NCBI GenBank assembly: GCA_018873245.2
Contig: JAEMBT020000003.1
Coordinates: 9,071,843 to 9,135,842 of the forward strand
DNA from: Archegozetes longisetosus
Lineage: Eukaryota > Arthropoda > Arachnida > Sarcoptiformes > Trhypochthoniidae
Reading direction: 5' to 3'
Length of the DNA stretch: 64,000 nucleotides
Shown here: piece by piece, positions 36,352 through 48,200 of the stretch
How the letters are laid out: every line of letters starts with the position of its first letter
Numbering within the stretch: position 1 is the stretch's first letter
Notes under the pieces: model-generated
The model's database searches: none
Seen by the model: only the letters and a program-made list of their open reading frames with translations
What the model was told of the DNA's origin: nothing
Position numbers and translations under genes: made by a program

Positions 36352-37865
36352 TGTTTTCAAGTTTAATTAAATATTTGTTACTAATAAATTTACTAACAAG
36401 TCTGTATTAACAGTGATCAAAACTTATTATGTAAATACAAATCCTAAGTAATTTGAAATTGAAGCTTTTCTACGCATGATTTTTAAAATTAACTACAAGG
36501 TTAGCAACTTTATATGGCTCCAATCCAAACCCGATCGTAAGAATAGATCAATTATTTAGATTTCAAAATCACTTATTCATATTCATACTCATTACACACT
36601 CATAAGTCATTAGATTGAAATTAATGTTTGTTACCCAGAGAAAGCATTTGATTAAATTAAAATTTCAAAGCAAGTTAAACTTACAGAATGCAAGTTTCAG
36701 TGACCTTTCGAAAATTATAAATTAAAGATCCAAACGTTGTTTAATCGTTTATAGAATAAACAGTTATTCTGATACGAACTTTAAATTTATATGACTAACT
36801 TGTAACTGTTCGGTCAGACAATATGTACTCAGATGTTCGTCCTCTTAAACCAGTACCAAATCAGCTTTCTTATATGTATCTAAATTGATTTAATTCGTAT
36901 TACTTGTAGCTTAATATATTAATTCACCTTCTCAAAATAATCCTAATTCAAATTTAGCGTCCTCAAAGGAATCTTGATAAAAGATTTTCAAAGCTTTTAA
37001 ACCTGCATATTAAACTTTTTTGTGAGCAAAACTCTGATTCGTTGATAAATCAGCGCAGCAATGTAAGTGCAAAACTGCTTTCATTTAATACATGTATAGA
37101 CTTGAAGGTATTTCTTTAAGATAATTTTCTAATCCATTACCTTTGAGCTTCGAAATAATTTACTCAAATAAAATATAAAATATTCATACGGCCGTTAAAA
37201 CTTTTAGTTATTATCGAAAACATACCTTGTCGCGCTTTCTTAAAAAAGTAAAAAAAATTTGCGTGAAGTTTGAATAATTAAACCGTGTTTATGACAAAGC
37301 ATATAGGTATGCATCTAACTTTTTGTATAGCACTATGAGTAAAAAATTAGTTATTCAGAATTTCAGAACTTAAAAGATAAAAATCTTAATGGAATAAAAT
37401 TAGATATTAATTAATGACCAGAGGCAGTTTATAAAAGAGTTGAGCACTTTGTAGAGTTGCCTTGATTGAGTAAATTATTCGATTAGTGAGGTAGTGGTAG
37501 ATTTACAGTAACTCGATACTGCAATTCAGGAAATTTCATTTGCAACTCAATCATAAGATTACGCATGTAATGTAAGAGTACTGTATCTCTTACATTCTTA
37601 TAAATTGAATACAAGTTTTTCCTCAATATTAGTTGATAATAGTGCTTTATATGAGATTTGTGTTATACCTCAACTATTCTACATTACGTTAAATACGTTG
37701 AAGGCTATAAAACAGTAATCATTTACTGATCAATAAATGTTTCGAAATTCAACAAATAGTAACTGGTCGTAAACTTGTATTTATTGCACATAATTTTAAA
37801 ACCTTAATAATAGTTTTTCAAACGATAAATGAAAATGATAAATAGGCTAAATAATAATTGAAGAG
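36352..37865. repeat. Duplicated upstream flank of the CRAL-TRIO cassette (copy 3)
   Basis: Non-coding. Aligns to 611-2090 for its whole length and to 14370-15360 for the first kilobase. Any shared promoter should lie just upstream of 36351, but no core promoter element could be singled out in such AT-rich DNA. Confidence 0.6.
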
Positions 37866-38318
37866 CACAATGCAAGAGAAAGGTATCTCTTTTACAGACT
37901 AGTAGTAATTAAAGGTCCAAAAGACCGGATCGGTCTCACGTCTATTGCTTTGCTCTGCTCATCATTAAATAGATACTAAGAGTTTCAGTGGAAGATTTAA
38001 ACTTTTTAATAGTTATTAGAAATTAATCTGATGTTTAAAAAATCAATATAAACGAATAGTCAGGAAGCCTTGAAAATGAAATCTGGTCAAAGAGTTGCTC
38101 AGTGTTTTAATTATTAATCACAAGGTATCATAAAACATAATATGCAAATTTGTTTAACTTTTAATACAATACTTTAATTGACATTAAAAACGGTACAATT
38201 CCACCTAAAATTGCATAAGTCGATTTATTATGTTTTTTACTTCCTCATAGTTCAAATATTTTATATGAATGTATAAACATCATCATATAATAGATATGAT
38301 GACATACTATTTTGAACG

Positions 38319-38501
38319 TATTATTATTCCAACTTAAGGATGGAAAAAATAAAGTGACATCTAATGCACTAAACCTCAAACAAATACTATACTAACTTTT
38401 GAAAATTTAGTTCTGTTCTACTAAAACCTTGGTTCTGTTTTATGGTCTAGGCATTAGATGTCACTCTATTTTTTCCGTCCTTAAGTTGGAATAATAATAA
38501 C
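38319..38501. mobile_element. Short MITE, about 183 bp
   Basis: Ends ATTATTATTCCAACTTAAGG and CCTTAAGTTGGAATAATAAT are perfect inverted repeats extending into AAAAAATAAAGTGACATCTAA. There is no ORF. Confidence 0.8.
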
Positions 38502-38528
38502 GAATAGAAGCTTTGCGAACTTTGCTAC

Positions 38529-39195
38529 TAGTGATGAGCATAGGCTTGAAAACGTCGAGCCTGAGCCTGAGCCTGAGTCTGAGTCTGAACCTGAGCCTAG
38601 AGCCTAAATTGAAACATTGATGTAATTATCATAAAACAAAAAATCTGAAATAGCATCTATTATTAATGCTCAAAAGTCAAAATAACAATATAATACAGAA
38701 AGAGTTAAAACCAAAAGTGAATATTTGAAAACTATATTTTAATCAAAGTAATTATTGAAAGAGTTTAAACACATGACGCTCTTAATTGCATTATCTGCCA
38801 GTCGATTTCTCCACTTAGTTATTATTATTCCTAATTTTGAGAATACCTGTTCACTCGGAATACTCGTAACAGTCATGCGAATTTCGAAAGACAAGGGTAT
38901 GAAGATTGGTGTCTTTTCCACTAATCATCAATCGGTTCTGTTTCAGGCCCTTTTGGATTTCGAAAATATTTATCAATTTCTTCACTAGTGTTAACTTTAG
39001 GTTTTTTTTATATATATATTATCTAATAATGATGAAATACTGGCTTGAGCTCTATCAATAGATTCAGTTTTAGAGTATTTATTGATATGTTCATCAAGTA
39101 TTTCTCTGAACAACTTTTCAATATTTTTCAGGCTCGAAAAGTCTCTATAGCCGAGCCTAGAACCTAGGCTCAGCCTGAGGCTATACTCTTCATTA
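38529..39195 (-). mobile_element. hAT element relic with transposase C-terminal (hATC) domain
   Basis: Ends TAGTGATGAGCAT and ATACTCTTCATTA are imperfect inverted repeats of the hAT type, related to the ends of the 911-bp element at 27910. Flanking 8-mers TTTGCTAC and TTTATTAC match at 6 of 8. Subterminal CTGAGCC/GGCTCAG repeats are seen on both sides. On the minus strand at 38739-38921 the frame reads TVTSIPSEQVFSKLGIIITK, then RNRLADNAIKSVMCLNS. This is the S.PSER.FS..G...RN.L....V...L.LN signature of the hAT dimerisation domain. The rest of the transposase is gone or unreadable. Confidence 0.75.
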
Positions 39196-39692
39196 TTTAT
39201 TACACTATTGAAAAAGAGAGGTACGTTTCTCTTGTATTGTGCACTCCTGTTATAGTCAAATATGTATGACACCTTCAAGTAAAATTCAAAACCAATTAGT
39301 CTAATATCTGAGATTTAAATACAATGTAGATTAGATTGAAATAAAAAGTTTACAAGTTAGCTGTACTTTGTTTTAGATAAAGGATCAAAATAAAAATATA
39401 AAATAGTGTCAGTAATTAGTAATTTAATGGATATAAAGTGGTCATCAAAATATTTGATAACCAGTATATTCTGAATTTTCTTTATAAATGATAAGTAAAA
39501 CATGATTTCTACATAATTTTTAGTAGATTTACAATTATTATTAAATTATAACTAGTGCTAGATCAATTAACTGGAACTGAATATAAACTGAATAGAAATG
39601 AAAAATTCTTTAGAAAACTGATTAGAAACTGAATGAAAATAAAAAACCCCGAACCGATCCAACACTAGTTTTAACACAATATGATGCATGAT

Positions 39693-41807
39693 CTAGAATA
39701 AAAAATAAGGAATATTACATTTGATGCCGAACTCATATTGGTTTCCATTAGGAACAGGTGAAATGCTTTTGTCTTCTGTTTGATCGAGGTTGGGATCAAT
39801 GTATGATTTCAGAATATGTTCAGAACTTTTGCAAACTTGTCGATTGTTATGCCACGAAAGCTTAGTTAGTAAAACATTGAAACCCTTTTCATAGAATAGT
39901 TTCTTAAATGAAGTCATGAGTGAAGGTCTGACTGCTTTTGAGAAGGTTTCAAAAATATGAGAAATTATTTGCAAACCAATGATCTGACAGTTTTGATCAC
40001 AAGTCTGAAGCATTTGCTTAATTGCCACCATCAAACTGCAAGAACGGAATAAATATTGCAGCTCTACAACTGAAAAGGTCTGTAAAACTTTTTGAAGGGC
40101 ACAAAGAGCGCTGACTCTAAGCTTATTAGTTAACTTCAAAAGTGAATCTATGATTAGAGCAGTCTTTTCAAAATTCTCGGAGAAAAATAGAGAATCAATT
40201 GGAAGACTTTCTGCAATTGTTATGACACAAGCAATCGCCTCTTTTATAATCTGATTATTTGTACTTTTTATCAACAAGTTATTCAAGTTATGAATGATTT
40301 GTATGAGAAAACTTTTCTGTTTGACAACTTTACGGTCAGATCCAATAATTCTGTTGAGCAGCTGTAACACTAGTATTACAATCGAGTCATTAGAGGTAGT
40401 AATCAAGTAAAACAAATGCGGACTAAAGTTAGTGGTCATTATTCTATTGATGGTGATGTCGTTTTGATCAAACATTGATAGAGTGGACAATGCGTTCTGT
40501 TTGACCACATCGTCAGGAGATGTCAGAAATTTCTGTAACAAAGGAACCAAACATTGAGCAAAATTAGTCAATTGATTGGATTCTGTGCAGAACAGTTGCA
40601 AAACAGCTCGCGATAGTACGCGAGACAGTTTTTGATTGCTTTTCATGTTTTTATTATCACTGTTTAATCTTGCGATCCGACTAAACGCCAAACTATTAAG
40701 CTTTTGTTCATCTCTTAGTTGTTGTATTAATGTTTTTGATGTCTTCCATTTCAATTGACTCCCTCTATTTTTGAGTGCATTAATATAACCGCAGTTTAAG
40801 ATATGAAATATCAGGACATTTGACTGATTCATCAGTTCTTCGATGACACCGACTGATTGTTCGACAAGTTCTTCGTGACCGCATTCAACCAAATAAACCA
40901 ATTTGTGAGCTAAACAAGAGGTGGCAATATTTCTCACCAAAAGATCATTCAGTTGTTTTATACGAACCAATTCTTTGATCATTTTTAGAATTTGAACCTA
41001 AAATAGTTAATAGTTTGTCAAGATTTCAATTATCAGGTCAGTCAATAAGTTCTCGGCCTAACACCTTTCTTGATATATTTGAACGCTCATTTTTTTACTA
41101 ATAATAGTGGTATGCTTCAAAAGATTGCATACCAAAAATTAGCTAGTTTCGCTCAAAGGTAAAAAAATTAGATAACTTTATGTCAAAAAACATTAAAAAA
41201 TTTTTTTCTTTCTCTCTTTTCTATTGGGTCTATGTATTGATACCTCTTCTTTAACAGTTATAATTTTATCACTACTATGAGAAATCAATCAATTTTTAGC
41301 ATGAGATCTCATGAGATATGGCTTATTATCACTATCATAATGAGCATTCAAAAATATCAGGAAATGTGTTAGGCTGAAGACTTTTGACTGACTGATATAA
41401 TCACTGAAAGAAAAATAATTCAAAACCTGTAATGAGTGTGAAATAGCGTCTGATCCAATAAATGAGGATATTTTATTCAATAGCTTGACCTCAAAGAAGT
41501 CGTTGTCCAATTCAATGATGGCATCGAAGTCATAATCAATCGATTCAATTAAGTTGAAAGCATTGGTGACCGCATTCTTCAAAATGAACTCATATTTTGG
41601 TAATGGATAAGACACGATGAAAGTTTGGATGATATCTGGTTGACTGAGTGGACAGAAGTCAGTCTCGTGTTCGCTGATATCTTCAATACAATAATAGCTG
41701 CAATAACTCCACTCATCATTATGACTGAATCGGCGATTATTAATCAATTCAAATCTCTTCTGTTTATTTCTCTCTATTCTTGTAATAAGTTTTTTCTGTC
41801 TAACTTT
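39693..41807 (-). CDS. Highly divergent importin-alpha (karyopherin alpha) homologue
   Basis: Two exons: 41807-41427 and 40997-39693, joined in phase 0 (HSLQ|VQILKM), about 560 residues. The N-terminal part is rich in basic residues (RQKKLITRIERNKQKR), like the importin-beta-binding domain. ARM repeats follow, with family landmarks such as LVYLVECGHEELVEQSVGVI, VVKQNALSTLSMFDQ, IIKEAIACVITIAES and VVELQYLFRSCSLM. The last ARM-like stretch is ICQ-like ...VCKSSEHILKSYID. Importin alpha carries nuclear-localisation-signal cargo with importin beta through the nuclear pore. The conserved W/N ladder residues that bind the signal are mostly replaced, so cargo binding may have changed. The true start lies upstream and is unresolved: a stop sits at 41810-41808 in this frame and no ATG opens the exon. 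Pseudogenisation is possible but the long open frame argues against it. Confidence 0.75.
41033..41396. mobile_element. MITE in the importin-alpha-like intron, about 364 bp
   Basis: Ends TCAGGTCAGTCAATAAGT and ACTTTTGACTGACTGA are inverted repeats continuing through GGCCTAACACCTTTCTTGAT, with TA at both outer edges as for mariner-type MITEs. It makes up most of the 429-nt intron; without it the intron would be about 65 nt. The apparent C-terminal extension of the upstream exon frame beyond 41427 is MITE sequence. Confidence 0.75.
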
Positions 41808-41905
41808 CTATTAATTGACGAATGTTGTTGTTCAATAAACTTGGTGTCCTTCTTCTTGAAGGCTAAGAGTTGGCCGCAAGTCTGATCAACAGTTTGACAA
41901 AACAT

Positions 41906-44573
41906 TTGATCTAACATTTAGTAAACTCACTTCTGGACAGTTTTGAACATCGAAAGAAATGAGTCTGAAGAAACCAATCGCTTTGATAAAGATTTTCAGA
42001 TGAAATCAGTTATTGTTTAGGCAAATGTCAAACTCTATAACGATTCCCTTATGAATTAAGTCTAACTTTTGAGTCACTGCGAGCCAATCATAAGTTGAGG
42101 ACTGGTTCTAAAAGTTTGACATAAGTTGAGAAATGAATCGATTGTTACTGTGAGAAGGAAAAGTTGAATATACTTTAAATAAACAAGAACTGATGACTAT
42201 TTACTAAGATCAGACGACGCATCAGATTAAAGAGAAATGCAATCAATTCGAGACTGTAATACAATGCTTACAAATTTGTAAACAATATCAAATGAAAACT
42301 GTTTTTACAGTGACTTAGCATTAAACTATCACTTATTTCTCCAAACAGATCAATTGATTATTTTGAACTATTAGCTCTAAACCAAAACAATGTTCTCGTT
42401 TATATGAAGAATAACAAATGACGCTTTAAGTGAAAAGACGTATCGGATATTTCTTACATTTTTGCACATGTGAGCAATTAATTTAATAATAATTATCAAA
42501 CTATAAATTATAAAACTTTCCAATTATTGGAAAGTAAATTGAAGCAAAGGTCAACAATATTCTATATATAGTAAAAAAAAACACATGACGAGGCGAAGTT
42601 TTTTCAATATATGAGAAACTTATCAAAAATACATAAATATATTGAATAACTTGTAGAGAAGTTTTCTCTTTGATGAGATACAGTTTTTGCATTTGTTTCT
42701 ATCTAAGCATTAACTTTAGTCTTTAATCTTCTCCAATTTAATCATAATTATGTTTAAGAGCAGTGAAGTGAACGTTCAATTCATTTGTACATAAACTCCT
42801 CTTCCATACACTTAAGTAAATATTTGGTGTTACATTAATTTGTGATTCATTCAACCATTTAATCTTTTAATATAAACAATTAGTCAATAATTTGAATAAT
42901 TGTTTATATTAAAAACTCCTGTACTGAGTTTGTGCTCAATTAGCATGTTTTATATGTCCACATTTCAATAAATTATATCCAATACGTCTTTGTCTTAAAG
43001 TGTCTCATAAGTTGATTCATTTTAAGACAAGTTATTCCAAACTTGCATGAATAGTTCAGATTTTTTGTGATTTGGGTCAACTTTGGATGTTTAAAAATTA
43101 GTTGCAATTTATTGTTTGAATAATTAAATAGCAGACTAACGTGTATTCGTCGTATATATGGAAACTGAAAATCTCAGACCAACCCAAGTAATTACTTTTC
43201 TTATCAATGCTAATACAGCTTAACAGGTACCAATGCAGACTAGGCTTAATCGCTAAGATGACACGCCTTATTAAGACCATCAAAAAGCTCAGGTTTTGGT
43301 AAAAGTTTATAAATGAAAGTTTGGAAGACATTATAAACAAATTATGTATTTTGATACCATTAGCTTCAAAACTTTTATGAGGTCTTGCTTTGGAACAAAA
43401 CATACTTAATACAACTTAATTGCAATTATTATGTGGTAATTAAAATTAATGTCGATCGTTAAAAACTATGTTGTATATTGTTCAATTTGAATGATTTGAA
43501 TAGATTAAACTTTATATTGTAGTCCATTCCAAAGGACTAAACTAATCAAAAGTCTCAAAGCTTGATAAGTGTCAGTTTGACAGAAGTCAGTTTAGTGGAA
43601 TGCCAGTTTGACGAGTCAGCTAAGCTGAAACTCGATTTTTCAACTCACTTTCTTATCCTTAAATTTATTTGATTGTCTGATTCATGTTTTTATCCTATGC
43701 TTTTGAGGTGCCGCATGGGAGTTAGTACCCTTCACCATAATAATCAGACCTGAGCTGAAGATGACGCTACGTGACCCTATCCTGACAGGTAAACACTTAA
43801 TAATTATTAGAGGAATTTCAGATAAATATTCCAACCAAACTACCTCGCTTTGTATTTACGTTAGAAGTCTCGTAAAACCGAGTGTTAAGAAAATTATTTG
43901 AGAAGCTGAGTGTTGAGAAGATTAGACGAAACTGGCTTCTATCAAACTGACTCCTAACAAAAGTTTCTTTTCCAAGTGATTAATATACCAGAAAAGTAGA
44001 ATCAGATTTTCTTTGAATACATTACTTCTTAGTTGACTGCGAAAAGAAGTGACTTCTATGTAATTAGAGTATATTTTACATTTTCCTTTTCAATGTTCAA
44101 CATTTTAGATAGTCTAATAGGCTTTAAGTTGAAAAGGCACTGCTTTTGATGAGATCTGTGGCAAAGGATAAGTTTCCATCAAATTGTTCAGTGACACAGT
44201 TGGAGGTCATTCATGTGAAGATTGAATGGATTTGACACTTTAGTGATAATAAAAGCGTAGTTTAATTAGATGTTGAGGTTTTTATTTAAAATAGTAAAAC
44301 TTTTATTTTGGTGTATATAAAATTTGATCGCTATATAAATGTTAGATTTATTTGACGTAAAAATTATATAATATTGTAATTAATTAGTTAAGGCACGAAA
44401 AGTTATATTTAAAACTAGTAATGATTTGAAATTATACTAAACAGCAGTCGTAAGCGGATATTCATTAATCCTCTGCGTATTTGTTTGTACCTAATATTTG
44501 ATGGGGTTATAAATAAAAGTTGTAATTAGTTCGAAATCATTAAGTTTGTACAATATCTATCAAGAAATAACTC
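41906..44573. other. Intergenic; no supported gene
   Basis: Mostly AT-rich. A GC-richer patch at about 43705-43790 (GGTGCCGCATGGGAGTTAGT, then ACGCTACGTGACCC) stands out but is not recognised. The 101-codon minus-strand frame at 43098-43403 shows no domain, splice structure or homology I know and is treated as chance. The exon carrying the importin-alpha-like start may lie just above 41900. Confidence 0.4.
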
Positions 44574-45285
44574 CTAATTTGTAATTACTTTATAGTCTCC
44601 AGTATTGGTTTGATCACAATCAGGATAAATGTCAACAGTTTGATCCTTTAAAGAAGAAGAGAAATAGAGGAAAAGAACTGTTTTTCAAGTTAGAGCTTAG
44701 GATTTACCGCGTGAAATTGAACGGTGTGATAAAGTTTATTTCCAACTCCACTTTGATTTGTAACAAAAACTGATTTGTCTGCTATCAATTTATTCGGTCT
44801 ATTGATATCGCCATTTGATTGTGCTCTTAAGGAATGATTTGTTAGTGACTGCATTTCGGAACCTTATGAGAGAAAAACGCATAATAACAAGTTAGAGATA
44901 GATCACATTCTCACTTCTATTGTGTTACCATAAATTTCAGGAATCAAATCAGGATTTCTCGTGCTGTCATAGTTTGCCACATTATCTCCATTTGGCACCA
45001 GAAATACAGACAGACTATCGTAACGAGAAGAGAAGAAGGTTCAAGTTTCAATTCAAACTTAACTTTTCATATGAAATAAGACAATTCGTCCAAACTGAAC
45101 AAATTACTTTTGATTTTGATTCAGTTTATCCAAACTTTGATCAGTATTTCTCTCTTTTTCCTCGTCACGACTTCTAATTTTGCATATAATCGCTATTATA
45201 ATACATAAAAGTATGAATACTAGAAGAAGTCCGGCTATCATTCCAATGATAACATCAAAAGCGTCCTGTTGTGGAGTTTCTAAAA
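44574..45285 (-). other. Transmembrane and cytoplasmic-tail exons of the Sidestep-like gene
   Basis: The exon 45285-45108 encodes a short stalk, the membrane span and a charged KIRSRDEEKERNTD stop-transfer region. If the next donor (GTAATT) is not used, translation ends at 45104 after NQNQK, leaving a very short tail. If it is used, exons 45014-44915, 44848-44708 and 44645-44574 add about 104 residues, ending TGDYKVITN. Each alternative is in frame, so two tail isoforms are possible. Confidence 0.55.
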
Positions 45286-48200
45286 CTAACAATAGAAAAA
45301 GGGATTAAAAAAATCCTAGAGATTAAGTATGATCAGAAAGAATAAGATGATAATTACTGAATTTTTTATTAAGTAATTTAAGAGTTTGAAGTTTAATTTG
45401 AAAGTTGTCACTTTTGCCCTTTTGATTAGTTGAGTAAATAATAGCCATGTAATTATTTCCAGAGCCCAAATCTTCTAAAACAAAAACCGGCTTTTCTGTA
45501 TTGGTCTGATTCATAATTAATTCGTTATTATCGTTATAAAGCTCTAAATTAAAGATTTGCGCTAATCCTCCGTCATATCCGGCAACACAATCAATAGTTA
45601 GCGAAGAAGTGGTTTGATTAAGGCTGACACAATCAGTCACTTGAGAGGGAGGATTGGCTGCTATAAAAGTGAAACGACAAGGCTCTTTCATTCTTCCGAC
45701 TACATTACTAGCCCAACACGATATAACGTCGTTCTCATGATTGCTGTATGGCTTGAAAGTCAAAGTACTCGAAAGTTTCTCGCTCACGAAGTTATCATCT
45801 CTGAATAGACTTAAATTTGATGTCCATTGAAATGTTACATCAGATGGCGAGGCGTCCACTAAGCAAGATAGCTTCAAGTCTTCTCCTAATGATAAAACTC
45901 TCGTGACTGTTAGCGATTGTGAACAAATTGGAGCATCTGTTATAGGAAGCAAATAAAAACACGATAGTGTTAATAGTCTAAACAGATCGAAACAATAAGC
46001 TTTATATTGAATATTGAGATAGATTTTGGGACTAATTTTGAGATAGGGTTTTGAAAGAATATTGGCTATTTTGATAGAAGCAAAAGGTGAAAGATGAATA
46101 GTGAAGTCAGTAAGAAATGAATTGAATATAATTACATTGGACATTAACTTTAATTTCTTGACTCATTCCTTTTCCTTGCGAATTGATAGCTAAGCACTGG
46201 TAATTTCCTTTGTGTATTGAACGGGCACTTGTTATTACCAAACTTGAATTATTTGCAATAATACCTTCAAAGGTAAGAGAGAGATATTTAAAAAGAAAAG
46301 TCGAAGGTGAGGGGTTGCGTTACCTGCTTGAGAGTCAGAAACTAATTGGATGCCGTTATGGAGGAACTGGAGAATTTTTGCGTGTGGATTAGCTCTAACG
46401 GAACATTCGAGCACAATTTCATGGCCTTCATTTACAGTAGTGCTATCAATCCTATTCCCTCTGTGTATTATTGTTACGTTCGGTGCATCTCAACAAACAA
46501 ATCAAATATTCATTATATACAAATACACAACCTGCTTAAGAAATACACCACTCTCAACTATCTCTATGTCATACAATCCAACATCTCAAATCAATACTCT
46601 TTTCTCTCTTTCAGAATTAAAAAGATTATCTTTTGAAAGTCAGTACTGATTAATACCTCATATCTAAAAGTTTCTATTCCTTGACGCAAGAAATGACTTC
46701 AAAATGAATTCTGATATGAGAGACTGAGGGTTTAGGAAAATAGTTTAACTGACTGTGAAACGAAATTTTTGTTTTTATGAATAAAATAATGATTGATGTA
46801 TTGTTATTTTGTTGATGGGCAAAATTTATTCCACGAAACTCTATACTCCCTTATAAATTTGATAACAATTGACAGATAGTTTGGTATAAGAAGTTGATAA
46901 AATACTTCTAGAATTTTGCTGAAAGTATTTCATTTAAAATTGACTAGAATTCAACTAAATTACTCAATACTGTGATGACTAGGAGTTTTAGTTTAGACTT
47001 TAGGTGATGAAAAGTTTTCATTAGTACGATAGTAAGGAATTGGTATTTGAATAGGATTCCAGAGGAGTATTGGAGCTTACAATGTATTGTTTAGAGCTCT
47101 GAGTTAACAGTTTAATGTGACTTTTATAGTATTGACGAAATTTCTTTACTTGTTCAAATTATAGCTCAATTCCTATCTGCTCACAAATCTAAAATAGATT
47201 TTAGACTCTGAATGGAGTTAGTGCTCAAAACAATATCTATTCATGACTCGAACAATATATCGGTTGAGCAAAATAAGTCATCAAAAAGCTAATAAATAAG
47301 TATGTTATTATTGAATTTACACTTTTAGACTAAACTTCTAAAAGCGGGTCCAACGAAACAAGTTTTCATGTTAACAATAAAGTAGAGTGAATTACATACA
47401 GAGAACATTTAATTTCCATCCGTCTTCAACTGAACTATTAGCTAATCGCAAATTTTCCGCTCGGCAGGCGAGATAAGCTCCATGATCATCAACTGATGGA
47501 ATCAATTTGAGTATACTAGTGGTCACATTTCCATCGTGTGAAATACTTTCTCTGGCGAAATTAAAAATAAGTGATGTATAAATATATTAGTCTAACTATT
47601 GAATCGTTAAGGGTCCACAATAGGCTTTAATGATAATTGATTTGAAAACGTATTGGACTATTGGTTCAATGCTTATAATCCGTTATATTGTGCGATACCT
47701 CGAGTGAGTTAATTCTCTGTTGTCTTTAAACCAAGTGATCTGTGCCGGTGGTCGTGAGCCTCTCGATTCGCAAGTCATCTCGACTTCACGACCTGCTATG
47801 AGAGTATGTCTCGCGTTCACTATTTCCACATCAATTGGTTTCACTTCACAAACAAATTGAAAGTTCACTTAAAGTGAATTCAAATATTGTTTTGGTTTGT
47901 CTTACGATTAATATCAATGGAAACGCTCGAAGTGATGGCTTTGGTGAGATTATTGCTCGCTTTACACGATAAAACAGAATTGAGATCACTTCTCGTCAAC
48001 TTATTTATGATGAAATCGTTGTGAACCGTATTGTTAGAGCTGCCGATTACATAACTGTCATCTATCAAAACACTGTCGCGATACCAATAGACAATAGGAG
48101 GAGGTTTACCTGACCAATAAATAATCATATAACACATTGATTTTTGTCACATTTTTAGGTACAACACATACCACCCTCTGATATACAAATTAATCTCACA

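Noticed and set aside
41289-41426. C-terminal extension of the importin-alpha-like first exon
   Set aside because: Downstream of the donor at 41426 the frame runs through MITE sequence; splicing to 40997 restores the ARM repeats.
41795-41905. ATG at 41905 as the importin-alpha-like start
   Set aside because: Its 43-codon frame ends in a stop and is out of frame with the ARM-repeat exon, and no phase-compatible donor/acceptor pair was found to connect them.
43098-43403. 101-codon minus-strand frame
   Set aside because: No domain, no splice signals in context, and composition like surrounding non-coding DNA.
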